A stretch of DNA of 64,000 nt from Sulfurimonas sp. HSL-1716 (GCF_039645975.1 NZ_CP147918.1:1984001-2048000), one strand, 5' to 3'. Counted from the stretch's first letter, positions 45,193 to 53,522 are shown. Notes: generated by a model not told the origin, from the sequence alone. Numbers and translations are program-made.

Positions 45193-45357
45193 TTAATCCT
45201 CCAAAGGCTCGAAAACTTCCTTCGAATCACCGCAGTCCGGACAGACCCAGTCATCCGGCAGATCTTCAAAAACGGTTCCGGGAGGGATGCCTCCCTCTTC
45301 ATCACCGATCTCTGGGTCGTAAATATAATCACAGGTGGTACAGATATATTTTTTCAC
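45193..45357 (-). CDS. Rubredoxin
   Basis: A 54-residue rubredoxin with both iron-binding knuckles, CTTC near residue 5 and CPDCG near residue 38, and the usual [13 protein letters not shown] segment. GTG 45357 is taken as the start because AAAGGAG lies 6 nt upstream and the resulting length is standard. A longer frame from 45387 adds 10 atypical residues. It probably gives electrons to an oxygen- or peroxide-reducing enzyme elsewhere in the genome. Confidence 0.94.
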   Translation of the reverse strand: MKKYICTTCDYIYDPEIGDEEGGIPPGTVFEDLPDDWVCPDCGDSKEVFEPLED

Positions 45358-45464
45358 GATATCTCCTTTGACAAGATAATATTTCAAGATTATAAAACAG
45401 CAATGTTAACAGAAGCTCTTTATCATCTAATTAGTCGAATTTATTAAGTTTTTATGATACTCTG

Positions 45465-45472
45465 TATAAAAT
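45465..45472 (+). promoter_or_regulatory. -10 box adjoining the start codon at 45480
   Basis: TATAAAAT ending 8 nt before the ATG; no Shine-Dalgarno sequence lies between, implying a very short or absent 5' leader. Confidence 0.4.
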
Positions 45473-45479
45473 ACATTTT

Positions 45480-45671
45480 ATGAGTAATAACAAAGATAAA
45501 AAAGAAGATCTGTTCAAAGATTGGGTTCCTGAAGTAGTTGAGTATGACGAAGAGGTTGACGGCGGCGGAGAGCATCTTGTACGTCATGAGCTTTTAGCAA
45601 AAAAAGAGGAGCTGGTAGACACTATCGTGAAGATGAAGAACAAACGCCGTATAAACAAACTCAGGCGTTAA
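45480..45671 (+). CDS. Small hypothetical protein, possibly leaderless transcript
   Basis: A 63-residue soluble, highly charged protein with an acidic middle (EVVEYDEEVDGGGEH) and a basic, helical tail (KMKNKRRINKLRR). No family is recognised. There is no ribosome binding site. A TATAAAAT box lies at 45465-45472, only 8 nt before the ATG, so transcription would start at or near the ATG. The codon usage looks normal, and 87 nt separate it from the Sel1 gene. Confidence 0.55.
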   Translation: MSNNKDKKEDLFKDWVPEVVEYDEEVDGGGEHLVRHELLAKKEELVDTIVKMKNKRRINKLRR

Positions 45672-45758
45672 CTTTATGATCGTATTTAGCTTTTTTCATT
45701 TATCGTAAGCTAACGATATATCAAATACAATTAGAAAAATTCAATAAAAAGACAAACC

Positions 45759-46445
45759 ATGCTAAAACAGGCACATGAAGCTTATAACAAACAAGATTTC
45801 AAGACTGCGTTTGATATGTATACGAAACTAAGCCAAGAAGGGGACGCGGAAGCGCAGACTTCGCTGGCTTTCATGTACCAAAATGCACAAGGGTGCGAAC
45901 AGGATCTGCAAAAAGCCGTAGAACTTTATACGCAGGCAGCAGAAAACAAACAGCCTTATGCCCTGTACAACCTCGCACTTTTTTATGCGAACGGTCTTCA
46001 CGGCGTACCCTTTGACCAATACAAAGCGCATCAGCTTTTCTTAGAAGCAGCCGTCAGGGAAGTTCCGCCTGCGATGTATGAAGCGGCGGTCATGCTCGAA
46101 AAAGGGGTCGGCTGCGTCGGCAACTTCAGCGAAGCAGCGTTTTGGTATGAAGAAGCGGCAAAACGCGGACATCTGGAAGCCTTTAACAATCTAGGCGTCT
46201 TGTACAAAGACGGCCATGGGGTGATGAAAGACGACAGAAGAGCTTTCATCTGTTTTTCACGCGCGGCAGAAGGGGAGCTTAAAGAGGGTCTTTACAACCT
46301 CGGACTTCTTTATGATCAGGGTATCGGATGCGAAGAGGACCACGACAAAGCACTTGACCTGTGCAGAAAAGCGGCATACAAAGGGCATCCAAAAGCAAAA
46401 GAGATCATCAAATCCCTTCAAGAAGACGGAAAGATAGTCTTTTAA
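45759..46445 (+). CDS. Sel1-repeat (TPR-like) protein
   Basis: A 228-residue solenoid of about six Sel1-like repeats of 36 residues, each with the A-x2-LG/ALFYANGxGV and A-x3-Y-x-x-AA pattern. Paired Cys recur (CEQDL, GCVGN, GCEED and others), as in Helicobacter cysteine-rich Hcp proteins, but there is no signal peptide, so it is probably cytoplasmic. Repeats of this kind mediate protein binding. Its 3' end lies 24 nt before the ribE start, so they may be co-transcribed. Confidence 0.85.
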   Translation: MLKQAHEAYNKQDFKTAFDMYTKLSQEGDAEAQTSLAFMYQNAQGCEQDLQKAVELYTQAAENKQPYALYNLALFYANGLHGVPFDQYKAHQLFLEAAVREVPPAMYEAAVMLEKGVGCVGNFSEAAFWYEEAAKRGHLEAFNNLGVLYKDGHGVMKDDRRAFICFSRAAEGELKEGLYNLGLLYDQGIGCEEDHDKALDLCRKAAYKGHPKAKEIIKSLQEDGKIVF

Positions 46446-46468
46446 ACCAGACACGGCAAAGGAAACAT

Positions 46469-47080
46469 TTGTTTACAGGACTCATACGCGAAATGGCAGA
46501 AGTCAAAAGCCTCTCGGGAAGCACTCTTACGCTCCGCGCAAAATATAAAGCCGGTATCGGCGACTCTATCGCTATAAACGGTGCCTGTCTCACTGTCACA
46601 AAGGTGAACAGCGACGGTTTTAGCGTAGAGCTTTCCCCCGAAAGCCAAAAGATACTGGCGATGGAAAACTACAAAAGCAGAGTCCATATAGAGCCTGCCA
46701 TGAGCATGGGCGACAAATTTGAAGGGCATATCGTACAGGGCCATGTCGACACCGTAGGAACGATAAAATCCATCAAAAACAACGGCAACAGCTATGACGT
46801 CTTTATAGATATCGACAAAAAATTTATCTCTTACGTCGTTCCAAAAGGTTCCATCACGATCGACGGAGTAAGTCTTACGATAAACGAAGTGTTCAAAGAC
46901 TCCTTCAGACTTACGATCATACCCCATACGATGAAAGAAACCCTGTTTGCAACCTACAAAACCGGCTCACACGTAAACATAGAAACGGATATGTTCGCAC
47001 GCTACGTCGCGCATATACTCAAACATCAAGCGTCCTCTCCTTCCTGGGACGACTTCGACAAGATAAGTTCGCTCTACTAA
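46469..47080 (+). CDS. ribE: Riboflavin synthase alpha chain
   Basis: Dismutates two 6,7-dimethyl-8-ribityllumazines to riboflavin. The 203-residue protein shows the two homologous lumazine-binding halves: the FTGLIREMAEV opening, INGACLTV near residue 39, VQGHVDTVG, then SLTINEV and TIIPHT in the second half. TTG 46469 is the start: AAAGGA lies 5 nt upstream and the family begins with (M)FTGLI. A longer frame reaching back over the Sel1 gene is spurious. The FlhB-like gene begins 2 nt after its stop. Confidence 0.95.
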   Translation: MFTGLIREMAEVKSLSGSTLTLRAKYKAGIGDSIAINGACLTVTKVNSDGFSVELSPESQKILAMENYKSRVHIEPAMSMGDKFEGHIVQGHVDTVGTIKSIKNNGNSYDVFIDIDKKFISYVVPKGSITIDGVSLTINEVFKDSFRLTIIPHTMKETLFATYKTGSHVNIETDMFARYVAHILKHQASSPSWDDFDKISSLY

Positions 47081-47081
47081 G

Positions 47082-47348
47082 ATGAACAGCGATAAAGCCG
47101 TAGCACTCAAATACGACAAAAAAGATACGGCCCCAAAAGTAGTAGCTTCGGGAAAAGGCGAACTCGCACAAAAAATAATCCAAAAAGCAAAAGAGTATAA
47201 CGTTCCCATTTTTTCAAATCCGGAGCTTGCCTCCTCTTTGATAAATCTGGAGCTGGATCACGAGATACCCGTGCAGTTATATCAGGCGGTAGCCGATGTA
47301 TTTATATGGCTGATGAAAAACGAATCCAAAGCGCAGGCACCGTCATGA
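47082..47348 (+). CDS. Stand-alone FlhB C-terminal-domain protein (FlhX/YlqH-like)
   Basis: An 88-residue protein equal to the cytoplasmic C-terminal domain of the flagellar export switch FlhB. It matches at AVALKYDKKDTAPKVVASGKGELAQKI and VPIFSNPELASSL. The autocleavage motif NPTH of FlhB is replaced by NSDK, so no self-cleavage is expected. In Helicobacter and Campylobacter FlhX-type proteins can stand in for the cleaved FlhB fragment. Here it sits between ribE and the RimK-type operon, away from other flagellar genes, with an ATGA overlap to the protease gene. A flagellar export role is inferred. Confidence 0.85.
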   Translation: MNSDKAVALKYDKKDTAPKVVASGKGELAQKIIQKAKEYNVPIFSNPELASSLINLELDHEIPVQLYQAVADVFIWLMKNESKAQAPS

Positions 47349-47767
47349 CCGATAAAAAGATAGTGGGAAGAAAAGAGCTGATCTCGATCATCGATCTACA
47401 ACTCTATGATCTGGACGCAAAGGTCGATACGGGCGCGGATTCAAACGCTCTGCATTGCGACGACATTTTTATCGATGAAGACAACTTCGTGCATTTCACG
47501 CTCTTGGACGAAGTTCATCCCTCCTATCATGGCAAAAAAATGAAGATGCCAGTTCATAAAATAAAAAAAGTAAAAAGCTCTAACGGCATCATACAAGAAA
47601 GAGCATCCATAAAGGTCTCGGTCAAATTCTTCGGCAAAAGATACAAGACCGTAATATCTCTGACAAACCGTGCAGATATGAAATATCCGATGCTCATAGG
47701 CAGAAAATTTTTGACGAACAAATTTTTAGTCGACGTCTCCAAAGAGTACCTGACACAACAAGCATAA
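47345..47767 (+). CDS. RimK-associated retropepsin-like protease
   Basis: A 140-residue protein of the ATP-dependent zinc protease/RimB-like family (PF05618 type). The active site [10 protein letters not shown] near residue 31 resembles retroviral aspartyl proteases, and [15 protein letters not shown] is the family C-terminal motif. Members sit beside RimK ligases and are thought to trim or remove the added amino acids. ATG 47345 overlaps the FlhX-like stop (ATGA); an earlier in-frame ATG at 47306 gives no better match. It leads into rimK 11 nt later. Confidence 0.85.
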   Translation: MTDKKIVGRKELISIIDLQLYDLDAKVDTGADSNALHCDDIFIDEDNFVHFTLLDEVHPSYHGKKMKMPVHKIKKVKSSNGIIQERASIKVSVKFFGKRYKTVISLTNRADMKYPMLIGRKFLTNKFLVDVSKEYLTQQA

Positions 47768-47778
47768 AAAGGAAAAAC

Positions 47779-48711
47779 ATGAGAGTCTATATATTATCGA
47801 GAAACAAAAAACTTTACTCTACAAAAAGACTTGTGGAAGCTGCACAGCAAAGAGGGTGGGAAGTAAGAGTCATCGACTACCTGAAGTGCAGTATCGAGAT
47901 CATGAAGGGGCATCTCAGAATCAACTATCTGGGAGAAGAGCTTCCCGTTCCCGATGCCATCATTCCGCGTATCGGTGCGAGCAGGACGTTTTACGGTACG
48001 GCTATGGTAAGACACTTTGAGATGATGGAGTGTTTCAGCGTCACGGGAAGTCTTGCGATCAAAAGAAGCAGAGACAAACTAAGAAGTCTTCAGATCCTCT
48101 CTAAAAACGGCGTGGATATGCCCCGTACCGTCTTTGCATCGAACAAATCAAGCGCCAAAGACGTTATAGCACTCAGCGGAGGCGCACCGCTTATCCTTAA
48201 AATACTCGAAGGTACGCAGGGAGTCGGCGTAGTTCTGGTAGACAGTGAAAAAGCGGCAAAATCCGTCCTTGACGCATTTTACGGTATGGAAGTAAACCTG
48301 CTGGTTCAAGAATACATAGAAGAAGCGGGCGGAGCAGATATCAGAGCCTTCATCGTCGGCGGCGAAGTCGTAGGTGCTATGAAACGACAGGGAGCCGAAG
48401 GAGACTTCAGATCGAACCTGCATCAGGGCGGAAGCGCGAGTGCACATAAGCTCTCGCGCAAAGAGAAGGCTGTCGCGCTTGCGGCGGCCAAATCGATGGG
48501 TCTTGGCGTATGCGGAGTGGATATGATCCCTTCATCCCGCGGTCCGCTTGTCATGGAGGTGAATTCATCTCCTGGTCTTGAGGGAATAGAAAAATCTACG
48601 AATATAGATATCGCGAGTAAGATAATGGATTATATAGCAAAGAACGTGACTCCTAAAAGCGACACCGTTTCCAAAAAGAAAAAGCTGAAAAAGGACAGCA
48701 TAGGAGCATAG
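47779..48711 (+). CDS. rimK: RimK-family ATP-grasp ligase
   Basis: A 310-residue alpha-L-glutamate ligase-type ATP-grasp enzyme. The N-terminal RimK domain has [14 protein letters not shown] near residue 75, then an ATP-grasp fold with [56 protein letters not shown] and metal site [15 protein letters not shown]. coli RimK adds glutamates to ribosomal protein S6; relatives modify other peptides or make F420-like tails. The surrounding protease, deacylase and peptidase suggest a peptide-modification cycle; the substrate here is not known. It abuts the AstE-like gene (0-nt gap). Confidence 0.9.
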   Translation: MRVYILSRNKKLYSTKRLVEAAQQRGWEVRVIDYLKCSIEIMKGHLRINYLGEELPVPDAIIPRIGASRTFYGTAMVRHFEMMECFSVTGSLAIKRSRDKLRSLQILSKNGVDMPRTVFASNKSSAKDVIALSGGAPLILKILEGTQGVGVVLVDSEKAAKSVLDAFYGMEVNLLVQEYIEEAGGADIRAFIVGGEVVGAMKRQGAEGDFRSNLHQGGSASAHKLSRKEKAVALAAAKSMGLGVCGVDMIPSSRGPLVMEVNSSPGLEGIEKSTNIDIASKIMDYIAKNVTPKSDTVSKKKKLKKDSIGA

Positions 48712-49761
48712 ATGTCCGGTGTGAAATTTATCATAGGATCTCAGGAGATCCCAAAAAATTCCAATGTCGTTATCAATCTTGAACTGCCCAAACTCTACAA
48801 CACGCCTACAAACCTGCCCATAAGGGTTATACGGGGTAAAAAAGAGGGACCGGTCGTTTTTATCAGCGCCGCGGTGCACGGCGACGAACTTAACGGCATA
48901 GAGATCATAAGAAGATTTAAAAAGCTCGAGATCCTGCAAAAGCTCAAAGGAACCGTTATTCTCGTTCCTATCGTAAACGTTTACGGGATAATGACGCTCT
49001 CGCGATATCTGCCCGACAGAAGAGACCTTAACAGAAGTTTTCCGGGAAGTTCCAAAGGCTCTTTGACAAGCAGGGTAGCAAAGATATTTTTCCAAGAGAT
49101 AGTAAAAAAATGCGATCTGGGAATAGACCTGCACACGGCGTCCATCCATAAATCGAACCTTCCTCAGATCAGGACGAATCTGGACAACGAGTATACATTC
49201 AAGCTTGCAAAAGCATTTCAGGCACCCGTGATTCTGCACTCAGAGCTCAGGGACGGATCACTCAGAGCAGCCGCTCAGGAAAACGGCGTGCCGATACTGC
49301 TGTATGAAGCGGGAGAAGCACTCCGATTTGATGAAACAAGTATCAGAATAGGCGTAAAAGGACTTGTAAACGTACTGAGAGAAAACGGAATGCTGCCAAA
49401 AAAAGGGATGAAAAAAAGTATGAAGATCCCCATCATAAGCAAAACCAGTCAATGGATCCGTGCCGGAGAAAGCGGGATACTAAGAACTATCAAGGCACTT
49501 GGAGATACGGTAAAAAAAGAGGAGACAATCGCATATATCGACAATCCTTTAGAAGACGGAAATTTTGAGATAAAAGCCGTCTTTGACGGCGTTATCATCG
49601 GAAAATCGGAAATCCCGCTGGTTCAGGAAGGAGATGCGGTATTTCACATCGCAAAGTTCAGAAACCTTGAGGCGGCCGAAGACAAGATAGAGTATTTCAA
49701 CGAAGACGCGTTTGAACAAAGCGAGTTCATAGAATTAAACGAAGAGGACACGATAGAGTAG
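48712..49761 (+). CDS. Succinylglutamate desuccinylase/aspartoacylase-family metallohydrolase
   Basis: A 349-residue AstE/AspA-like zinc amidohydrolase. The zinc motif is AVHGDEL (H-x-x-E) near residue 58; the third ligand His lies in DLHTAS about 85 residues on. The catalytic Glu is probably the one in YEAGEALR. A C-terminal region (about 240-349) resembles a lipoyl/biotinyl-like beta fold (RAGESGILRTIKALGDTVKK). Family members cleave acyl or glutamyl amides. With RimK and the retropepsin-like protein it could remove added groups; this is inference. It starts directly at the rimK stop. Confidence 0.82.
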   Translation: MSGVKFIIGSQEIPKNSNVVINLELPKLYNTPTNLPIRVIRGKKEGPVVFISAAVHGDELNGIEIIRRFKKLEILQKLKGTVILVPIVNVYGIMTLSRYLPDRRDLNRSFPGSSKGSLTSRVAKIFFQEIVKKCDLGIDLHTASIHKSNLPQIRTNLDNEYTFKLAKAFQAPVILHSELRDGSLRAAAQENGVPILLYEAGEALRFDETSIRIGVKGLVNVLRENGMLPKKGMKKSMKIPIISKTSQWIRAGESGILRTIKALGDTVKKEETIAYIDNPLEDGNFEIKAVFDGVIIGKSEIPLVQEGDAVFHIAKFRNLEAAEDKIEYFNEDAFEQSEFIELNEEDTIE

Positions 49762-49763
49762 CC

Positions 49764-50801
49764 ATGGAACAGTTCTACGATATTTTAAAACAATTGATAC
49801 GCATACCGAGCGTCGTAGGGGCCGAGCACCCGTTTTTTATGTTCGTCAAGCGCGAGCTCGAAGAGATAGGCGTTACCGTCGAATACTATGACGGCGTTTT
49901 GGTCGCAAAAGGAGATGACCCCTCAAGCGGATACCTCTCTGCTCATTCGGATAGAAACGGGCTTATCTGCACCGGACACAACGAGTTTCAGTATGCGGCA
50001 TTCATAGCAAAAAACAGAGCCGATCTGACGGGAAACTCAAACTCTGAGCAAATGCTAAACAACTTTACGAGCCGTTTCGTGGATGAAAAGGTCCAGGCGT
50101 ATCAGCCGTGGTCGGGAAGCTATCTGGGTCTTGGCGTCATCAAGGAAGCATATCTTTGTACAAGACGAAACAACATCATCTTCAAAGTCGAAGGGTTCGA
50201 CCATCTTTTTCCCGGAACACCGATCGCTTTTATGGACAAGCTGGAGATCAAAGACGACCTCATCAGCGCGCAGCTTGACAACGTTCTCTCGGTCGCCATC
50301 ATCATCTATATGTACCAGATAGGATACCGGGGAACGGCATTTTTCACATCTTCTGAAGAAGCGGGAAAAAGCTGGAGATTTTTGCTCGAATGGTTCAAGC
50401 GGTTCGATATTTCGACCGATGAACTGCTTGTTTTAGATACCAGTCCCTACAAGACGCTTGAAGAGTTAAAAAATATAGATATAGTACTCAGACACAGAGA
50501 TGCAAATGCCGTTTTCCGATCATCGCTAAAAGAGAAGATCAAAAAGATCGCGATAAAAGAGAAGATACGTTACCAGTTCAAAGACACCTATCTCAAAAAC
50601 AAAATGGCTCAAAACGGAACTAAAGGCTCGATCGGCGTCACCGAGCTGGGAAGGCTTATCCATGCCACAAAGGGAGCTATACAGGGTACGACCCTTCAGA
50701 TACCGACGATCGGGTACCATACCGTCAATGAGACTACATCGGACAAAGCGGTGCAAAGCATCATCACCGTTTTAAAGAGACTGTATATCGGCGTCGCTTA
50801 A
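49764..50801 (+). CDS. M20/M42-like metallopeptidase
   Basis: A 345-residue co-catalytic metallopeptidase resembling the M42 aminopeptidases (tet/FrvX type). Expected ligands are seen as SAHSDRNG (His/Asp near 71), AQLDNVLS (Asp near 173), TSSEEAG (adjacent Glu pair near 196), VLDTSP (Asp near 222) and GYHTVNE (His near 322). The N-terminal half is longer and less conserved than in usual M42 enzymes. It is 2 nt after the AstE-like gene and so closes the protease-RimK-deacylase-peptidase operon. Its end overlaps the convergent methyltransferase gene by 30 nt. Confidence 0.75.
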   Translation: MEQFYDILKQLIRIPSVVGAEHPFFMFVKRELEEIGVTVEYYDGVLVAKGDDPSSGYLSAHSDRNGLICTGHNEFQYAAFIAKNRADLTGNSNSEQMLNNFTSRFVDEKVQAYQPWSGSYLGLGVIKEAYLCTRRNNIIFKVEGFDHLFPGTPIAFMDKLEIKDDLISAQLDNVLSVAIIIYMYQIGYRGTAFFTSSEEAGKSWRFLLEWFKRFDISTDELLVLDTSPYKTLEELKNIDIVLRHRDANAVFRSSLKEKIKKIAIKEKIRYQFKDTYLKNKMAQNGTKGSIGVTELGRLIHATKGAIQGTTLQIPTIGYHTVNETTSDKAVQSIITVLKRLYIGVA

Positions 50802-51536
50802 AGCTTTTGCACCGGGATTGCAAAGGATCTTATGAGGCATATCTACCACCTCATATCCTTCAATTGGCGAAGGAGAAGCGATCGTGGAGCTTCTGCACCC
50901 TTTAGGTGTCGCAAGGTAAATATTAAACCCGTTTTGATGCAAAGCGAGTCTTGTCGCCAAAGAGACAGAGTACGTCGTCAGCACACCGTCATCTTTAATA
51001 AGCTTTTTAATATCTTTGAAATACTCTTTGGTCCAAAGAAGCGGATTAGCAGCAGGTGAAAAAGCGTCCTGATACACGATGTCGAACTTTTCCTTACATA
51101 TGAGAAGATACTCTCTTGCATCACCGAGGTAGAGGCTTACATGCAGGTCATCGTCTTTATACTCGCCCGTCGTTGAAAGCGAGACGATGATCTTTTTAAG
51201 ATCATCGAAAATATCGGGATATTGAAAGTATTGTAAAGAATTGATAAGCTCTCTATCAAACTCAGGTGAATAGACAGAAAGTTTTTTTTGTATCCCCTCG
51301 CGTTTCATGTAGTAAAGTGTCGCAAGCGTATTGAACCCTAAACCGAAGCAGATATCAAGGATCGTCAGCTCACTTTTGTTTTTTGAAAGCTCAAATGCCG
51401 GGATGACATGTTTTTGCAGGGACTCCGTAAGCGCGCCGTCCTTTGTAGAATGATAATGCTCACCGAACTCTTTTGAAAAGGCGGTAAACGTGCCGTCTTC
51501 GCTTTGCACCGTCGTATGTTTTTGAGAACTCGGCAT
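50772..51536 (-). CDS. MnmD-like tRNA U34 methyltransferase (DUF752)
   Basis: A 254-residue SAM methyltransferase related to the MnmD domain of MnmC. It has TVQSEDGTFTAFSKEFGEHYHSTKDGAL near the start, the SAM motif ICFGLGFNTL at about 63-72, the catalytic YQDAFSPAANPLLW near residue 141, and CRSSTIASP. In MnmC this domain methylates the aminomethyl side chain on U34, the step after MnmEG, for which mnmG is nearby. The FAD-oxidase half of MnmC is absent. It overlaps the upstream small gene by one base. Confidence 0.85.
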   Translation of the reverse strand: MPSSQKHTTVQSEDGTFTAFSKEFGEHYHSTKDGALTESLQKHVIPAFELSKNKSELTILDICFGLGFNTLATLYYMKREGIQKKLSVYSPEFDRELINSLQYFQYPDIFDDLKKIIVSLSTTGEYKDDDLHVSLYLGDAREYLLICKEKFDIVYQDAFSPAANPLLWTKEYFKDIKKLIKDDGVLTTYSVSLATRLALHQNGFNIYLATPKGCRSSTIASPSPIEGYEVVDMPHKILCNPGAKALSDADIQSL

Positions 51537-52021
51537 TACAGACCGTTACCCCACATATGCATCTTCTTTGCCATAATAAGATCATAACCGTCGATGATCT
51601 CTATCTCGTTGGCCGCGCGAAACTCTCGCTCATACAGCCATGATTTTACTTCATCGATATCCATTACGCCCTTTTTTTCCATAATGATTATCTGCGCCGC
51701 ATTTGCCAGGGTCATATAAGCGTTTTTAAGCATCCGTTCTTTATCGGAGTGTTTTGCAAGCACGTCTTGCAAGATGACGATATCGTTGTCTCTTGGCAGT
51801 GCACGGAACACTTTGTCGTAGTTTTCCACATACTGTACTTTTACGTTGTCGTCAAACTCTTCTGCCTCGTTTTTTGGCTCATATATCGCAAGATTCAGCG
51901 TTCCGCCCGCTTCTTGAAGCATACTGCTGAGTATCGGCGTCAACGCATCTTCTTCTGCTCTTGCATGCAAGATAGTAAAACCGGGCAAGGGGGAAATGAG
52001 CTCTTTAATACGCGAGTTCAT
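51536..52021 (-). CDS. Unknown 161-residue protein, SAM-fold-like
   Basis: A soluble acidic protein with an alternating strand-helix pattern (GFTILHAR, TLNLAIYEP, NDIVILQDVL, AAQIIIMEKKG) like half of a Rossmann methyltransferase, but with no SAM-binding GxGxG. I recognise no family. It is coupled on both sides: TAATG with the MnmD-like gene and a 17-nt overlap with the upstream gene, so the three likely function together. Confidence 0.65.
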   Translation of the reverse strand: MNSRIKELISPLPGFTILHARAEEDALTPILSSMLQEAGGTLNLAIYEPKNEAEEFDDNVKVQYVENYDKVFRALPRDNDIVILQDVLAKHSDKERMLKNAYMTLANAAQIIIMEKKGVMDIDEVKSWLYEREFRAANEIEIIDGYDLIMAKKMHMWGNGL

Positions 52022-52307
52022 GAAGTTCTTTAAACAGATATGCTTCTACGATGTCGTCGATATATCTCTGGGTATGAGCCACAAGAACCTGCATCTGCTC
52101 CTCCATAAAAGGCCAGACATATTCGTTGTCGTCAAATACGACGGCCGTTTCGGCAAAAATCTTGAAATCTCCTCTGTTTTCTTCAAAGAAGACTTCGACG
52201 ATCTCACCCTCTTCCACTACGACCAAAGCCCATTTTTTAACGTCGTTTATTCTGCAAAGTTTTGCTTCTTCGACATCGTCACTGTCCATTGCGAGTAAAA
52301 TATTCAT
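52005..52307 (-). CDS. Unknown 100-residue protein, weakly NifX-like
   Basis: A small acidic protein that begins MNILLAMDSDDVEEAKLCRIN, suggesting the dinitrogenase cofactor-binding (NifX/NifB C-terminal) fold, but without its conserved residues. I treat it as unknown. It is the first gene of a three-gene minus-strand unit with the 161-residue protein and the MnmD-like methyltransferase. Confidence 0.6.
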   Translation of the reverse strand: MNILLAMDSDDVEEAKLCRINDVKKWALVVVEEGEIVEVFFEENRGDFKIFAETAVVFDDNEYVWPFMEEQMQVLVAHTQRYIDDIVEAYLFKELHELAY

Positions 52308-52440
52308 ATTATCATTCCTATTTTTCTTGTGATTTTACCATTATTTTTCCATTACCGTAACTTGGAGAAAGCGTTAATATTTTATTTTAAAGAAGTCAAA
52401 AAGGAAAAGGTCAAAAAGTTTTAGATTTAGTGTAGATTGT

Positions 52441-52540
52441 GTCCAAGTCGGACTGAGGTAGCACTAACAGTGCACCGACGTCCGATTTGGACGCAAGTGC
52501 GTGCCCGACCGAAGGGACAATTGCCCTTGGGGCTACTGAA
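52441..52540. repeat. GC-rich multi-hairpin element
   Basis: Four small hairpins follow one another: GTCC/GGAC (52441-52453), GCACT/AGTGC (52461-52473), CGTCC/GGACG (52479-52493) and AAGGG/CCCTT (52512-52528). GTAGC near 52458 can pair with GCTAC near 52532 to close the last three into a branched fold. The segment is visibly richer in GC than its AT-rich flanks. It lies between the porB stop and the 100-residue gene, so it could be a dispersed REP-like repeat, a small RNA or a transcript end. I cannot decide between them. Confidence 0.55.
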
Positions 52541-52553
52541 GATGAAGCTTTTA

Positions 52554-53510
52554 TTATACGCGTGCTTCTTCGCGGCGTTGCAGATACGCCCACTGAGCAT
52601 CGATACGCTCTTGCCACTCTTTGATAAGATATTTGTACTCATCTTTGAATAGATGTTTAAAACGTCCTTGTGCTGCAAGATATTCCTCTACAGGAACGAT
52701 GTTTTTAGGACGGTAAGTGATGTTTAGTTCATGACCGTCGATTATTTCGTAAAGAGGGAATACCAAAGAATCCGTCGCCAGATCAGAGATACTCATAGTA
52801 TCTTTCGGATCAAATTTCCACTCTGTCGTACAAGCACTCATCGCGTTGATAAATACAGGTCCGTCCACAGCTAGACCGTGCTGGATCTTTTTCACCATGT
52901 CTTTCCATTTGTTTGGAGCGACCTGCGCTACATATGGAACCTGATGAGCCGCCATGATAGAAAGCATATCTTTTTTGTTTTTCTTTTCACCGTAGCTTAT
53001 ACGTCCAGCAGGAGAAGTAGTAGCGCTTGAACCGATAGGAGTAGAGCTTGAACGCTGTCCTCCCGTATTTGCATATACTTCGTTATCAAGTACGACGTGC
53101 ATGATGTTGTGACCGCGTTCCATACATCCCGAGATCCATTGGAAACCGATATCGTAAGACGCACCGTCACCTGCGAAAGAAACGAACTTAGGCTCACGAT
53201 CAGGCTGCTTTAGACGCCCTTTTCTTTTTAGCGCTTTGTGCATTGCCTCTGCACCTGCAACTGCAGTCGAACCGTTCTCAAAACCGATATGTATCCAAGA
53301 AGCATCCCAAGACGTATATGGATAAACTGCCGTACACACTTCCAGACATCCCGTAGACGCCGAAAGGATAAGATCATCGTTTGTCGCATTTAAGATTTCA
53401 CGAACAATGATAGAGTGAGCACAACCGGGACAAAGAAGGTTTGCCCCCTCAAAGCGATCCGCCGATGTTGAAAACTCTTTTAAGTTTTTAATTTTTTTCA
53501 TTTCACTCAT
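52554..53510 (-). CDS. porB: Pyruvate:ferredoxin oxidoreductase, beta subunit
   Basis: A 318-residue thiamine-diphosphate subunit. The [4Fe-4S] Cys are at CPGCAHS near the start, with others in STGCLEVC and SACTTEW. The ThDP motif is GDGASYDIGF...NEVYANTGGQRSS, with Mg ligands, and TSWDAS lies before it. With the gamma, delta and alpha subunits it converts pyruvate and CoA to acetyl-CoA, CO2 and reduced ferredoxin, or the reverse in the reductive TCA cycle. It is last in the por operon. Confidence 0.95.
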   Translation of the reverse strand: MSEMKKIKNLKEFSTSADRFEGANLLCPGCAHSIIVREILNATNDDLILSASTGCLEVCTAVYPYTSWDASWIHIGFENGSTAVAGAEAMHKALKRKGRLKQPDREPKFVSFAGDGASYDIGFQWISGCMERGHNIMHVVLDNEVYANTGGQRSSSTPIGSSATTSPAGRISYGEKKNKKDMLSIMAAHQVPYVAQVAPNKWKDMVKKIQHGLAVDGPVFINAMSACTTEWKFDPKDTMSISDLATDSLVFPLYEIIDGHELNITYRPKNIVPVEEYLAAQGRFKHLFKDEYKYLIKEWQERIDAQWAYLQRREEARV

Positions 53511-53522
53511 AAGAATCTCCTT

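Noticed and set aside
46361-46468. N-terminal extension of riboflavin synthase overlapping the Sel1 gene
   Set aside because: Family starts at the FTGLI segment, and TTG 46469 has AAAGGA at correct spacing.
48565-49239. 224-residue minus-strand frame
   Set aside because: Antisense to rimK and the AstE-like gene; no protein-like pattern.
52411-52678. Short minus-strand frames (68 and 83 residues) over the hairpin element
   Set aside because: They overlap the porB 3' end in other frames, contain the GC-rich hairpins and have no ribosome binding site or recognisable domain; structure explains the open frames.
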